Source: Sulfurimonas hydrogeniphila (GTDB lineage Bacteria > Campylobacterota > Campylobacteria > Campylobacterales > Sulfurimonadaceae). Taken from it: a stretch of 64,000 nucleotides of DNA. This document shows, piece by piece, positions 55,109-63,425 of this stretch. Under the pieces are notes generated by a model. It was given only the letters and a program-made list of their open reading frames with translations, did no database searches and was not told the DNA's origin. Location: positions 186,001 to 250,000 of the forward strand of contig NZ_CP035534.1 in the NCBI RefSeq assembly GCF_009068765.1. Reading direction: 5' to 3'. Each line of letters begins with the position of its first letter. The stretch's first letter is position 1. The position numbers and the translations under genes are program-made.

Positions 55109-56031
55109 CAACATCTTTTGGAAGATTGCTTAACAGAAGCCAGGTAGCAACTGTATTGTTCTTCTCATCTATGAGTCTTTGGACTATAAATCTGTTTTTT
55201 ATTGGCTTGCCTTTTACTTTTTGTTTTATTGTTTTACCTTGTGGCGTATCTGTCTTTTGATAGCTGTCTCTTGTTATAAGTATATCTACCGTATTAACAT
55301 AAATTTTTACTTTTTTATTTTGATACTGTATAGTTTTTACATATTTGCCTTTATCCATTTTTTTGGACAACTCTTTTTGGGTAATATCTTCATCTTCATA
55401 CCTGACTTTGACATTGTCTAATGCTCGTACTATATATAAATCCTCTTTTTGCAGTCCTCTGAAAAACCCCGCACTGTCTGCTTCTCTGTCAATTACATGT
55501 ACAATTTTCTTTTGTATGTTGAGGGATTGATTGATATAAGCTATTCTTTGTGTTAATTCACCGAGATGGGTAAGATGACTCTTCATTGTAGGATTATAGC
55601 TTGAGAGCACTTTATCTTGTGTCTTTAGGTTCTGTACCAAGGGAAGGATTGGTTTGCCGCTGCTGCTCTCAATTGCAAGGGAACTTTGCAACTCATATCC
55701 TCTTGATGAAGCATTATTTACATTGCTTCTGCGTTTTCGTATACAATCTGTTTTTGCCGTATGGTTTTTATAATTTATGAGTGACCAGTCATGGGCTACA
55801 AGTATATATTCATCACTGCTTTTATTAATAGTTTTAATCCCTCTTGTAAGCATTGGCTCATTGAGTGACTCTATATCTACATGCTCATTATTGTAAAATC
55901 TCCAAGCACTTTGTGCTTGTGAAAATCCTTCAGTCTTTTGTAGCAGGTTTAATCCATTGGTACTGTGTTGTTTATGATTCATATGACTTTTTACCAGTCT
56001 CATATATCTTTTTTTTTAAACGCTCTTCCAT
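55109..56031 (-). pseudogene. IS4-family transposase, N-terminal part
   Basis: This part carries the first two catalytic aspartates (VAHDWSLINY and VIDREADSAGF) and stops within the inner element after LLSNLPKDV. The long frame opens at ATG 56003. A start at 56031 (MEERLK) lies one frame off, separated by a run of nine A; with eight it would read through as ERLKKRYMRLVK, which looks like the true N terminus. The gene is therefore broken twice, by the A run and by ISAs1. Confidence 0.8.
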
Positions 56032-56122
56032 TGCATAAACTCTCTTGTTTTTTAAAATCTTATGCAATATCTATTCCGCTTTCTTTGCTTTTTTGAGTTG
56101 TGTAGATACTTATGACTGAAGT

Positions 56123-56190
56123 ACCGCTTCCGAGAAAGCATTATTTTCTTAACTTAACGGCATAGAGACTTCAGTCCGGGCTAAAATTCA
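56123..56190. repeat. REP-like remnants right of the IS
   Basis: ACCGCTTCCGAGAAAGC continues the hairpin interrupted by the IS4 element. GACTTCAGTCCGGGCT (56167-56182) repeats the right arm of the 53426 hairpin. Confidence 0.6.
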
Positions 56191-56240
56191 TGCCTGCTTT
56201 CATCCTTCAATTTATCATCAATTTTTTTCGCTAAAATACA

Positions 56241-56246
56241 TATAAT
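56241..56246 (+). promoter_or_regulatory. -10 box for luxS
   Basis: TATAAT lies 20 nt before the luxS ATG, with AAGGA in between. This gives a very short leader. Confidence 0.5.
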
Positions 56247-56266
56247 ATAAACTAAGGAATAGACTC

Positions 56267-56782
56267 ATGCCATTATTAGACTCATTTACCGTTGACCACA
56301 CAATTATGCCGGCACCTGCAGTGCGTAAAGCAAAAGTTATGAAAACACCGTGCGGAGACAAAATTACAGTTTTTGACTTGCGTTTTTACAAACCAAACGA
56401 AGAGAAAATGGACGGACGGGGAATTCATACCTTGGAACACCTTTTTGCAGGATTTATGCGCAATCATTTAAATTCGAAAAATGTTGAAATTATAGACCTC
56501 TCGCCGATGGGATGCCGTACAGGATTCTATATGTCGGTAATTGGAACTCCTGATGAAAAAAGAGTGGCAAAGGCCTGGAAAAAATCTATGGAAGATGTCT
56601 TACATGTAAAGAGCAAAAAAGATATTCCTGAACTCAATATTTATCAGTGCGGAACCTATAAAATGCACTCTCTTAAAAATGCCAAAAAAATTGCCAGTGA
56701 CATTCTTTCGCATAAAATAGGCGTGATGGATAACAAAAAACTGCAACTGAGTAAAAAGAAACTTAAAGAGATAAACAGCTAA
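56267..56782 (+). CDS. luxS: S-ribosylhomocysteine lyase
   Basis: Cleaves S-ribosylhomocysteine to homocysteine and the AI-2 precursor DPD in the activated methyl cycle. The 171-residue protein has the metal-binding [12 protein letters not shown] (two histidines), the active-site cysteine in [11 protein letters not shown], and the third metal ligand in the C-terminal half ([10 protein letters not shown]). The stop overlaps the next start (TAATG). Confidence 0.96.
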   Translation: MPLLDSFTVDHTIMPAPAVRKAKVMKTPCGDKITVFDLRFYKPNEEKMDGRGIHTLEHLFAGFMRNHLNSKNVEIIDLSPMGCRTGFYMSVIGTPDEKRVAKAWKKSMEDVLHVKSKKDIPELNIYQCGTYKMHSLKNAKKIASDILSHKIGVMDNKKLQLSKKKLKEINS

Positions 56783-57084
56783 TGTTGGTTTTAGTACCGA
56801 TGAACACTGCAGATGTGCAAGAAGCCGAGATTACACCGGTTTTAGAAGCAAAAACATGGGCACAGCTTCGTATAGAAGAGGGTGAACTTGTAGAGGTACT
56901 GCATTGTGACACATACGACGGTTTTGAGAACTGGTCTGAAGCCGTTGTTGTAAACAGCGATGGTGAACCTGTTATGGACTTTATGAATATGTCCATGATG
57001 GTACTCGTTGCACATACGCAAAAAACGATTGATGAGATTGTAGAAGCGTATTTATTTCGAGAACTGCATGATCTTGCATATTAG
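56782..57084 (+). CDS. Conserved hypothetical, NifX-like size and pattern
   Basis: A 100-residue acidic protein starting on the last base of luxS. The strand pattern MLVLVPMN, then LRIEEGELVEVLH and MMVLVAHTQKTIDEIVEAY, resembles the small NifX/NifB-C iron-molybdenum cofactor-binding fold, but no diagnostic residue confirms it. Translational coupling to luxS suggests a tie to the methyl cycle or AI-2. Function unknown. Confidence 0.6.
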   Translation: MLVLVPMNTADVQEAEITPVLEAKTWAQLRIEEGELVEVLHCDTYDGFENWSEAVVVNSDGEPVMDFMNMSMMVLVAHTQKTIDEIVEAYLFRELHDLAY

Positions 57085-57092
57085 GAAAAACA

Positions 57093-57687
57093 ATGGAGTT
57101 AAAACAGTTTTTAGAACTTTTTAACCCTCTGCCGGGAAATCACTATATTCAGATTACCGACAAAATTGATGCAACGACCCTTGCTTTGCAAAAAATGATT
57201 GCAGCAGTTGAGGGTGAGTTTCATCTGGCTCTTTATACAGAAAAAAAGCTGCAAATTCCCGATGCCCTCAAAGAGATTAAAATAGAGTATATACCAAATT
57301 TTTCAAAACCTTTTCGTGCATTGCCCAGAGATCATGACATCGTAATTTTCAAAGATGTTTTTTTTAAGCATCAAAACCCGGAGTTGCTCCTCAGAATTGC
57401 CTACACAACACTTGCAAATACGGCAAATGTGATAATTATGCAAAAAAAAGGAACAATGGATATAGAAAAGACAAAAGAGCTGTTGGAAAAATTTGAATTT
57501 CGCGCTCCCAATGCCATAGACATACTGCCTGAATATGATCTGGTCATGGCAAAAAAAATGCACATGTGGGGTAACGGGTTATAATTTTTCTCAAACTTCA
57601 CCTGCCCCTTTTGCAGTTCGTTTGACACAGGAGATGATTCCTTTTGATGAGCTAAAAGAAGTGTTTCATCAAAAAATCATCAAATAA
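57093..57687 (+). pseudogene. Unknown luxS-linked gene with a late frameshift
   Basis: The main frame gives 163 residues and ends HMWGNGL at 57584. In another frame the sequence continues as convincing protein, GYNFSQTSPAPFAVRLTQEM and so on, to a TAA at 57685-57687. Removing one G from the GGG at 57576-57578 joins them as MWGNGYNFSQ, giving about 197 residues. An A8 run just upstream (57551-57558) is a second possible slip site. The fold looks like alternating strands and helices without known motifs. It is 8 nt after the preceding gene and convergent with katG. Confidence 0.65.
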
Positions 57688-57689
57688 TT

Positions 57690-59852
57690 TTATAAAACAT
57701 CAAACCTGTCTAAATTCATCACTTTATCCCATGCCGAAATGAAGTCATCTACGAACTGTTCCTGTTTGTCATCTTGGGCATAAAATTCTGTTTGTGCTCG
57801 CAGTTGCGAGTTTGCACCAAAAATCAAATCTGCGCGTGTGGCTCTGTATCGAATTTCGCCGTTGTGGTGGCCCTCAAACAAGCTGTGTGTTTCATCTGCC
57901 GGTGACCATGATAAATTCATATCTGCCAAATTGACAAAAAAATCATTACTGAGACTCTCTTTTTTATCGCTGAGCACTCCATAATCACTTTGGCTATAAT
58001 TGATCCCGAGCACTCTCAGCCCACCGATGAGCACTGTCATTTCAGGAACACTCAGTGTCAATTGTTGTGCTTTGTCGAGTAAAAGACGTTCAGCAGCTAC
58101 CTGAGACTCTTTTGGAAGATAATTTCTAAAGGCATCTCCCTCTTTTGGTTCAAGGTATGCAAAGCTGTGAACATCGGTCTGCTCCTGTGTTGCATCAACT
58201 CTTCCCGGCAGGAAAGGAACTTTTTTTGCATAGCCGCCATTGTGTACAGCTTTTTCAAGTGCCGCTGCTCCTCCAAGGATAATCATGTCCGCAAGTGAAA
58301 TTTTATTTTTATGATTTTCATTGAAATTCTCTCGAATTTCTTGCAAAGCAGATAATACTTTTTGCAGCTGTATCGGATCGTTCACCTGCCAGTTTATTTG
58401 TGGTTCCAGAGCAATTCTTGCACCATTGGCACCGCCTCTTTTATCTGAATCTCTGTAGCTTGCAGCAGATGACCAGGCGGTATACAGCAGCTCGGAGATT
58501 TGCAGGGAGCTTTGTAAAATCTCTTCTTTAAGAGCTTCTGTCTCATCGTCATTTATCAGCGTATCCTCATTAACAGCAGGAAGCGGATCTTGCCATAAGA
58601 AGTCATCTTGCGGTACTTCCGGCCCAAGATAACGTGATTTTGGACCCATGTCCCGGTGTGTCAGTTTAAACCATGCTTTTGCAAAACTTTGGGCAAATAA
58701 TTCCGGATTTTCTAAAAAAGAGCGGGAAACTTTTTCAAATTCAGGATCCATTCGCAGTGCCAAATCTGTTGTAAACATAATTGTTTTGTCTTTTTTCCCT
58801 TCTATATGTGCATCAGGGGCCAAATCTTCTGCATCAGGATTGACAGGGACCCATTGCCACGCACCTGCAGGGCTTTTTTCAAGATTCCATTCATATTTAA
58901 ACAGGATTTCAAGATAGCTGTTGTCCCATTTTGTAGGAGTCGGTGTCCAGGCACCTTCCAAGCCGCTTGAAATAGTATCGGCTCCTTTGCCGCTTTTATA
59001 GCTGTTTTTCCAACCAAAGCCCTGTTGTTCCAATGGGGCTGCTTCAGGTTCGGGACCTACATACTTTTGAGGATCAGCGGCTCCATGGCTTTTGCCAAAG
59101 GTATGTCCGCCTGCAATAAGCGCAATTGTTTCTGCATCATTCATTCCCATTCGACGAAAACTTACCCGTATGTCCTCAGCGGCAGCCAAAACATTCGGTT
59201 CTCCGTTAGGGCCTTCAGGATTCACATAGATAAGTCCCATCTGTACAGCAGCTAATGGGTTTTGAAGCTTTTTGTCCTCTGAATGGCGCTTGTCTGCAAG
59301 CCACTCCTCTTCCTCTCCCCAGTAAATGTCTTCTTCTGTCTGCCAGATATCTTCACGGCCGCCGCCAAAACCGTAAGTCTGTAGACCCATAGATTCCATC
59401 GCAACAGTTCCGGCAAGTATCATTAAATCCGCCCAGGAAATTTTTTCTCCATATTTCTTTTTCAGAGGCCATAACAAACGGCGGGCTTTGTCCAGGTTGA
59501 CATTATCGGGCCAGCTGTTAAGCGGGGCAAAGCGCTGGTTGCCTGTTGCTGCGCCGCCGCGTCCGTCTGTGATTCGATAAGTTCCGGCGCTGTGCCATGC
59601 CATACGAATAAAAAAAGGACCGTAATGCCCATAATCGGCAGGCCACCAGGAAACGGAAGTCGTCATAAGCGAAATAAGATCTTTTTTGAGTTCTTCATAG
59701 GGGAGTGTCCCAAAAGCTTTTTTGTAAGAAAACTCTGATGTTGCAGGCGTCAGACGCGGATTGTTCTGTGTAAGTATTTTAAGATTAAGCTGATTTGGCC
59801 ACCATTTTGCGATTTCATCACCATCTACAATGGTATGTTTGTATGATTGCAT
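57690..59852 (-). CDS. katG: Catalase-peroxidase
   Basis: A 720-residue bifunctional haem enzyme that removes hydrogen peroxide. The distal site has the active-site Trp and His in [13 protein letters not shown]. The proximal haem-ligand histidine is in [13 protein letters not shown]. The peroxidase-like N-terminal half is followed by the degenerate C-terminal half typical of KatG. The Met-Tyr-Trp crosslink residues should be in [10 protein letters not shown], the first W and a later M. The length is normal. Confidence 0.97.
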   Translation of the reverse strand: MQSYKHTIVDGDEIAKWWPNQLNLKILTQNNPRLTPATSEFSYKKAFGTLPYEELKKDLISLMTTSVSWWPADYGHYGPFFIRMAWHSAGTYRITDGRGGAATGNQRFAPLNSWPDNVNLDKARRLLWPLKKKYGEKISWADLMILAGTVAMESMGLQTYGFGGGREDIWQTEEDIYWGEEEEWLADKRHSEDKKLQNPLAAVQMGLIYVNPEGPNGEPNVLAAAEDIRVSFRRMGMNDAETIALIAGGHTFGKSHGAADPQKYVGPEPEAAPLEQQGFGWKNSYKSGKGADTISSGLEGAWTPTPTKWDNSYLEILFKYEWNLEKSPAGAWQWVPVNPDAEDLAPDAHIEGKKDKTIMFTTDLALRMDPEFEKVSRSFLENPELFAQSFAKAWFKLTHRDMGPKSRYLGPEVPQDDFLWQDPLPAVNEDTLINDDETEALKEEILQSSLQISELLYTAWSSAASYRDSDKRGGANGARIALEPQINWQVNDPIQLQKVLSALQEIRENFNENHKNKISLADMIILGGAAALEKAVHNGGYAKKVPFLPGRVDATQEQTDVHSFAYLEPKEGDAFRNYLPKESQVAAERLLLDKAQQLTLSVPEMTVLIGGLRVLGINYSQSDYGVLSDKKESLSNDFFVNLADMNLSWSPADETHSLFEGHHNGEIRYRATRADLIFGANSQLRAQTEFYAQDDKQEQFVDDFISAWDKVMNLDRFDVL

Positions 59853-60002
59853 AATAAATCCTTTAAAGAACTATTTTCTTAATGGAAAATAATTATCCTT
59901 TATTATTGCAGAACTAAACTTAAACGATTATTTATTATTAGAAATTTTTACAATTTGTTTCTCTGTGCAATATTTTGAGTAACACAATGGTAAAATAGCA
60001 TC
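59853..60002. promoter_or_regulatory. Divergent katG / mnmD promoter region
   Basis: A very AT-rich region with repeated ATAATTAT and TTATTATTA stretches. PerR or Fur control of katG is plausible for the group, but I could not align a clean operator. Confidence 0.3.
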
Positions 60003-60794
60003 ATGAAAAAAGATACAGACAGATTCGACACAGATATGCATACCTTGGAACTTACAAAAGACGGAAGCTATACGGCCTACTCAAAAGAGTATGCCCAGCA
60101 CTATCATTCAACAAGAGACGGTGCTCTGCATGAGTCCTTGAAAAAGCATATACTCCCTGCTTCTTTACATGTAAAGGAGAAAAAAGAGGTAGCTATTTTA
60201 GATATTTGTTACGGACTCGGGTTTAATACTCTGGCAACAGTATTGCATTACAAAAAATATGCACCGCAGATAAAACTGCATATATATTCTCCGGAGTCGG
60301 ATGCAAAACTGGTGCAATCCCTGCCTTCTTTTCACTATCCGGAGGAATTTAAAATACTGCACGAGGTAATAACAGCACTCAGTACACAGGGAAGATATGA
60401 GGATGAGACGCTTTGCATAGAACTTTTTTTAGGGGATGCACGGGAGTATGTAAACAAATTTGAAAACAAATTTGACATTGTCTATCAGGATGCTTTCTCG
60501 CCTGACGCAAATCCGATGCTCTGGACACAGGAGTATTTCAGTGATATAAAAAAGAGTATGAAAAAAGATGCGATTTTGACAACATACTCTACAGCACTCA
60601 AAACCCGTCTGGCCTTACATGTAAACGGGTTTTATATCTATTTAAACAAAGGAGAGGATTTCAGAGCTGCAACGGTGGCATCTCTGAGGGAGTTAAGCAA
60701 CTTTGAACCGGTGAATATGCAACACAAGATTACATGTAACCCTGACGTACAACCCTTGCGAGACAGTGAACTGAATTTTTTGTCACCTGTTTAG
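60003..60794 (+). CDS. mnmD: MnmD-like tRNA methyltransferase (DUF752)
   Basis: A 263-residue S-adenosylmethionine-dependent methyltransferase of the DUF752 family, the domain that in MnmC completes 5-methylaminomethyl-2-thiouridine at the tRNA wobble base. The SAM-site AILDICYGLGFNT (about residue 63) and the acidic DIVYQDAFSPDANPMLWT are typical. It lacks the FAD domain of full-length MnmC. Three TTACATGTAA palindromes fall within. Its stop overlaps the recQ stop by four bases, tail to tail. Confidence 0.8.
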   Translation: MKKDTDRFDTDMHTLELTKDGSYTAYSKEYAQHYHSTRDGALHESLKKHILPASLHVKEKKEVAILDICYGLGFNTLATVLHYKKYAPQIKLHIYSPESDAKLVQSLPSFHYPEEFKILHEVITALSTQGRYEDETLCIELFLGDAREYVNKFENKFDIVYQDAFSPDANPMLWTQEYFSDIKKSMKKDAILTTYSTALKTRLALHVNGFYIYLNKGEDFRAATVASLRELSNFEPVNMQHKITCNPDVQPLRDSELNFLSPV

Positions 60795-62587
60795 TCATTG
60801 ATAACATCCAAAAACTCTTTTCCAAACTGTGCGAATTTCTTTTCTCCCACACCGTTTACTTCAAGCATCTCTTCTTTGTTGGTCGGCATGTCATTGGCAA
60901 GGTGTTTGAGTGTTTTATCTCCAAAAATGATGTAGGCAGGTACCCCCATTTCACTTGCGAGTTCGGCTCTTTTTGCCCGAAGTTTTTCAAATAACTCTTC
61001 ATCATAATCAAACTCTTTTGCCTGTTTGATCTTTTTCTCTTTTATGTTTATCTGGAGTCTGGAAGATTTGATATCTACAAGTTTTTGTGATTTGAGTACG
61101 GCTATGGCATCATTTGTGAGTTTTAAAACGCTGAAATCACCCAGCAGTAAGATTTTTAATTCCAAAAGGCGTTCAATGATGACAAACCACTCTTTTTTGC
61201 TTAGTTCCAAACCGATGCCATAGACTGAAAGCTTGTCAGCACCGTTGGCAAGCAGCTTTTGTTCAGTGGAACCGCGAAGAATATCTATGATGTAGTTTTT
61301 TCCAAAACCCTGATTGGTCTTGTAGATTGTACTGAGAATCATTTGTGCCTCTTTGGTGATATCCTGGCGTTTGTCATCGGATGTCAGACAGTTGTCGCAG
61401 CGTTCTTTACAGGCATCAAGAGTGTCGTTAAAGTATTCGGCAAGCTGTTTGTGAAAGCAGATCTCGCTGGTGGCATATTTGTATATTTTGTCTATTTTTG
61501 TATCAAGATGGGCTTTGTACTCTTCATTTTCGATGTCTGCCAGAAACCTTTTATGCTGTGCCATATCGCCTGCATTAAACAGCAACAGCACTTCGCTGTC
61601 TTCACCGTCACGTCCCGCACGTCCGATTTCCTGATAGTAGTTCTCCTGTGACTTTGGCAGGCTCATATGCACGACAAAACGGATGTCGCTTTTGTCTATG
61701 CCCATGCCAAAGGCGATGGTCGCTACCATAATGTTGATCTTGTCGTTGACAAAGATTTTAAAATTCTGTTCTCTTACATGTTGAGGCAGGCCTGCATGGT
61801 AGGCAAGAGATTTGTAGCCGTTGACATTTAAAAAAGTGCTGAGTTCTTCGGCTTTTTTTCGCGAACTCACATATATGATTCCGCTTTCGTCTTGGTGTCT
61901 TGCCAAAAAGTTTTTAAGCTGTGCATGGCCGTTGCTTATGCGTCTTTGCGCGGAAATAAAAATATTTTTGCGAAATACTTTTCCTTTGAGCAAAAGAGGG
62001 TTTTCAAGACGCAGTTCTCTTAAAATATCCTGTGTGACATTGTCTGTTGAAGTTGCGGTAAAAGCGGCGATTGTCGTATGTGGAAAGTTGTGTTTGAGAT
62101 TTCCCAAGGCACGATAATCATCACGAAACTCATGTCCCCACTGCGAAATACAGTGTGCCTCGTCAATCACAAAAAAGTTTACATGTAAACCGTGCAGCAG
62201 TTCAATGGTATGTCCGTTGTTTAAGCGTTCGGGAGAGAGATACAAAAACTTTAAAGCACCGCTGTATGCCTGTGATATAATATCCTGCACCTCTTCATAA
62301 CTTTGTGCCGAGCTTATCATTTGTGCAGATATGTTTTGTGCCTGCAGTGCGCGTACCTGATCCTGCATCAGGGCGATAAGAGGAGAGATGACAATAGTAA
62401 TGCCCTCCATCATCATCGTCGGGAGCTGATAAACAAGAGACTTTCCGCCGCCGGTTGGCAGTATCATCAGTAAATCCTGCCCCTTTAAGATGGCATCCAC
62501 ACCCTCTTCCTGGAGTTCTCTAAAGCTGTTATGTCCGAAATTGTCTTTTAATATCTGATTTTTGATTTGTACTCCATTAGTTGTCAA
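60791..62587 (-). CDS. recQ: ATP-dependent DNA helicase RecQ
   Basis: A 3'-5' SF2 helicase of about 598 residues. Walker A is ILPTGGGKSLVYQLP, motif II is DEAHCISQWGHEFRDDY, and motif VI is QEIGRAGRDGE. The zinc cysteines are in CFHKQL and ACKERCDNCLT, followed by a winged helix and a C-terminal HRDC domain. The frame is open upstream to 62698, but that part is REP-like DNA and gives non-homologous residues. TTG 62587 is the best in-frame start, though it lacks a clear ribosome binding site. Confidence 0.9.
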   Translation of the reverse strand: MTTNGVQIKNQILKDNFGHNSFRELQEEGVDAILKGQDLLMILPTGGGKSLVYQLPTMMMEGITIVISPLIALMQDQVRALQAQNISAQMISSAQSYEEVQDIISQAYSGALKFLYLSPERLNNGHTIELLHGLHVNFFVIDEAHCISQWGHEFRDDYRALGNLKHNFPHTTIAAFTATSTDNVTQDILRELRLENPLLLKGKVFRKNIFISAQRRISNGHAQLKNFLARHQDESGIIYVSSRKKAEELSTFLNVNGYKSLAYHAGLPQHVREQNFKIFVNDKINIMVATIAFGMGIDKSDIRFVVHMSLPKSQENYYQEIGRAGRDGEDSEVLLLFNAGDMAQHKRFLADIENEEYKAHLDTKIDKIYKYATSEICFHKQLAEYFNDTLDACKERCDNCLTSDDKRQDITKEAQMILSTIYKTNQGFGKNYIIDILRGSTEQKLLANGADKLSVYGIGLELSKKEWFVIIERLLELKILLLGDFSVLKLTNDAIAVLKSQKLVDIKSSRLQINIKEKKIKQAKEFDYDEELFEKLRAKRAELASEMGVPAYIIFGDKTLKHLANDMPTNKEEMLEVNGVGEKKFAQFGKEFLDVIND

Positions 62588-62620
62588 CTTTTTTTCTGCA
62601 CAGCTGATTGTTGTTGCTTT

Positions 62621-62724
62621 GACTCTCAGCCCACCCTGAAGGATGGGTTCCTGGCATTTATTTTCCCGGAATCGGTACTTCAGTGCCGACTGCCACAACT
62701 TTCCTGCCGTTTTCAGCCCGCACT
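62621..62724 (-). repeat. Compound REP-like repeat upstream of recQ
   Basis: AGCCCACCCTGAAGGATGGG with following TTCC (62628-62651) and CGGTACTTCAGTGCCG (62673-62688) are two hairpins of the family seen at 28903, 53426 and 53476. A third half-copy CAGCCCGCACT is at 62714. The array fills the gap between ribE and recQ. Confidence 0.7.
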
Positions 62725-62735
62725 ACAGAAAAAAA

Positions 62736-63350
62736 TTAATAATTTGCACTTATTCGATCTACTTCATCCCATGAGAGTGAAGTTGATTTTTGATGTTTGA
62801 TGATATGTGCGACGTACCGGGCAAACATATCTGTCTCGACATTGACACGACTGCCTTTTTTGTAGTTCTTAAAAAGTGTCTCTTTCATTGTATGCGGAAT
62901 GATAGTCAGACGAAAACTGTTTTCGTCGACATCATTGACCGTAAGGCTGACCCCGTCAATGGTAATGGAGCCTTTTGGCACAATATAGGGAATAAATTTC
63001 TTCTCTACTGTTATAAAAACATCATAAGAGTTGCCGTTGTTTTTGATCTCTTTAATGGTGCCTACAGTATCAACATGTCCCTGAACGATATGCCCCTCAA
63101 ACCGGTCACCCATTTTCATAGCAGGTTCTATATGCACCTCGTTTTTATAATTTTCAATGGCCAAAAGTTTTTGGCTCTCAGGAGAGAGTTCTACGGCAAA
63201 GCCGTCTGGATTTACTTTTACTACGGTTAAACAGGCACCGTTTACGGCAATTGAATCACCGATACCGGCTTTGTATGTTGCTCTGATACTGAGAGTGGAA
63301 CCCACAAAGCTTTTCACTGTTGCAACTTCTCTGATTAGTCCTGTAAACAT
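62736..63350 (-). CDS. ribE: Riboflavin synthase, alpha subunit
   Basis: Dismutates two 6,7-dimethyl-8-ribityllumazine molecules to riboflavin. The 204-residue protein has two lumazine-binding barrels: the first begins MFTGLIREVATV with VNGACLTVV, and the second has GHIVQGHVDTVG and IDGVSLTVND. The start at 63350 follows AGGAG; the longer frame is not conserved. Confidence 0.94.
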   Translation of the reverse strand: MFTGLIREVATVKSFVGSTLSIRATYKAGIGDSIAVNGACLTVVKVNPDGFAVELSPESQKLLAIENYKNEVHIEPAMKMGDRFEGHIVQGHVDTVGTIKEIKNNGNSYDVFITVEKKFIPYIVPKGSITIDGVSLTVNDVDENSFRLTIIPHTMKETLFKNYKKGSRVNVETDMFARYVAHIIKHQKSTSLSWDEVDRISANY

Positions 63351-63362
63351 ATATCTGTTTCT

Positions 63363-63425
63363 CCTCTGCCTCATGAGAGGCTAGCGCAGTTAATCGGGAC
63401 GTGTTCCGATTCACGTGTTAAAAAA
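63363..63425 (-). promoter_or_regulatory. Structured leader before ribE
   Basis: On the minus strand ATCGG and CCGAT pair around a seven-base loop, followed by CCTCTCATGAGG. It lacks the conserved core of an FMN riboswitch. Confidence 0.3.

Larger units (their letters stand above)
53490..56114 (-). mobile_element. IS4-family insertion sequence, interrupted
   Basis: The element ends are exact inverted repeats: CATAAGTATCTACACAACT at the left and its reverse complement at the right. Both are bordered by the 8-bp duplication ACTGAAGT. Total length is 2625 bp. Removing the inner ISAs1 element (1207 bp) and its 9-bp duplication leaves about 1409 bp, a normal IS4 size. Its transposase is split by the inner insertion. 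It landed in a GGCACTGAAGTACCG hairpin of the REP-like family. Confidence 0.85.

Noticed and set aside
53314-56266. Genomic island or prophage around the insertion sequences
   Set aside because: Only the two insertion sequences are present, and flanking por and luxS genes look native.
59853-60002. PerR/Fur box for katG
   Set aside because: The region is so AT-rich that partial matches are expected by chance; no clear palindrome at the right place.
62588-62698. N-terminal extension of RecQ
   Set aside because: The extra residues come from REP-like hairpins and a cysteine-rich non-homologous stretch; RecQ proteins start near the ILKDNFGHNSF segment.
63363-63425. FMN riboswitch before ribE
   Set aside because: The conserved core segments of that riboswitch are absent and the leader is too short.
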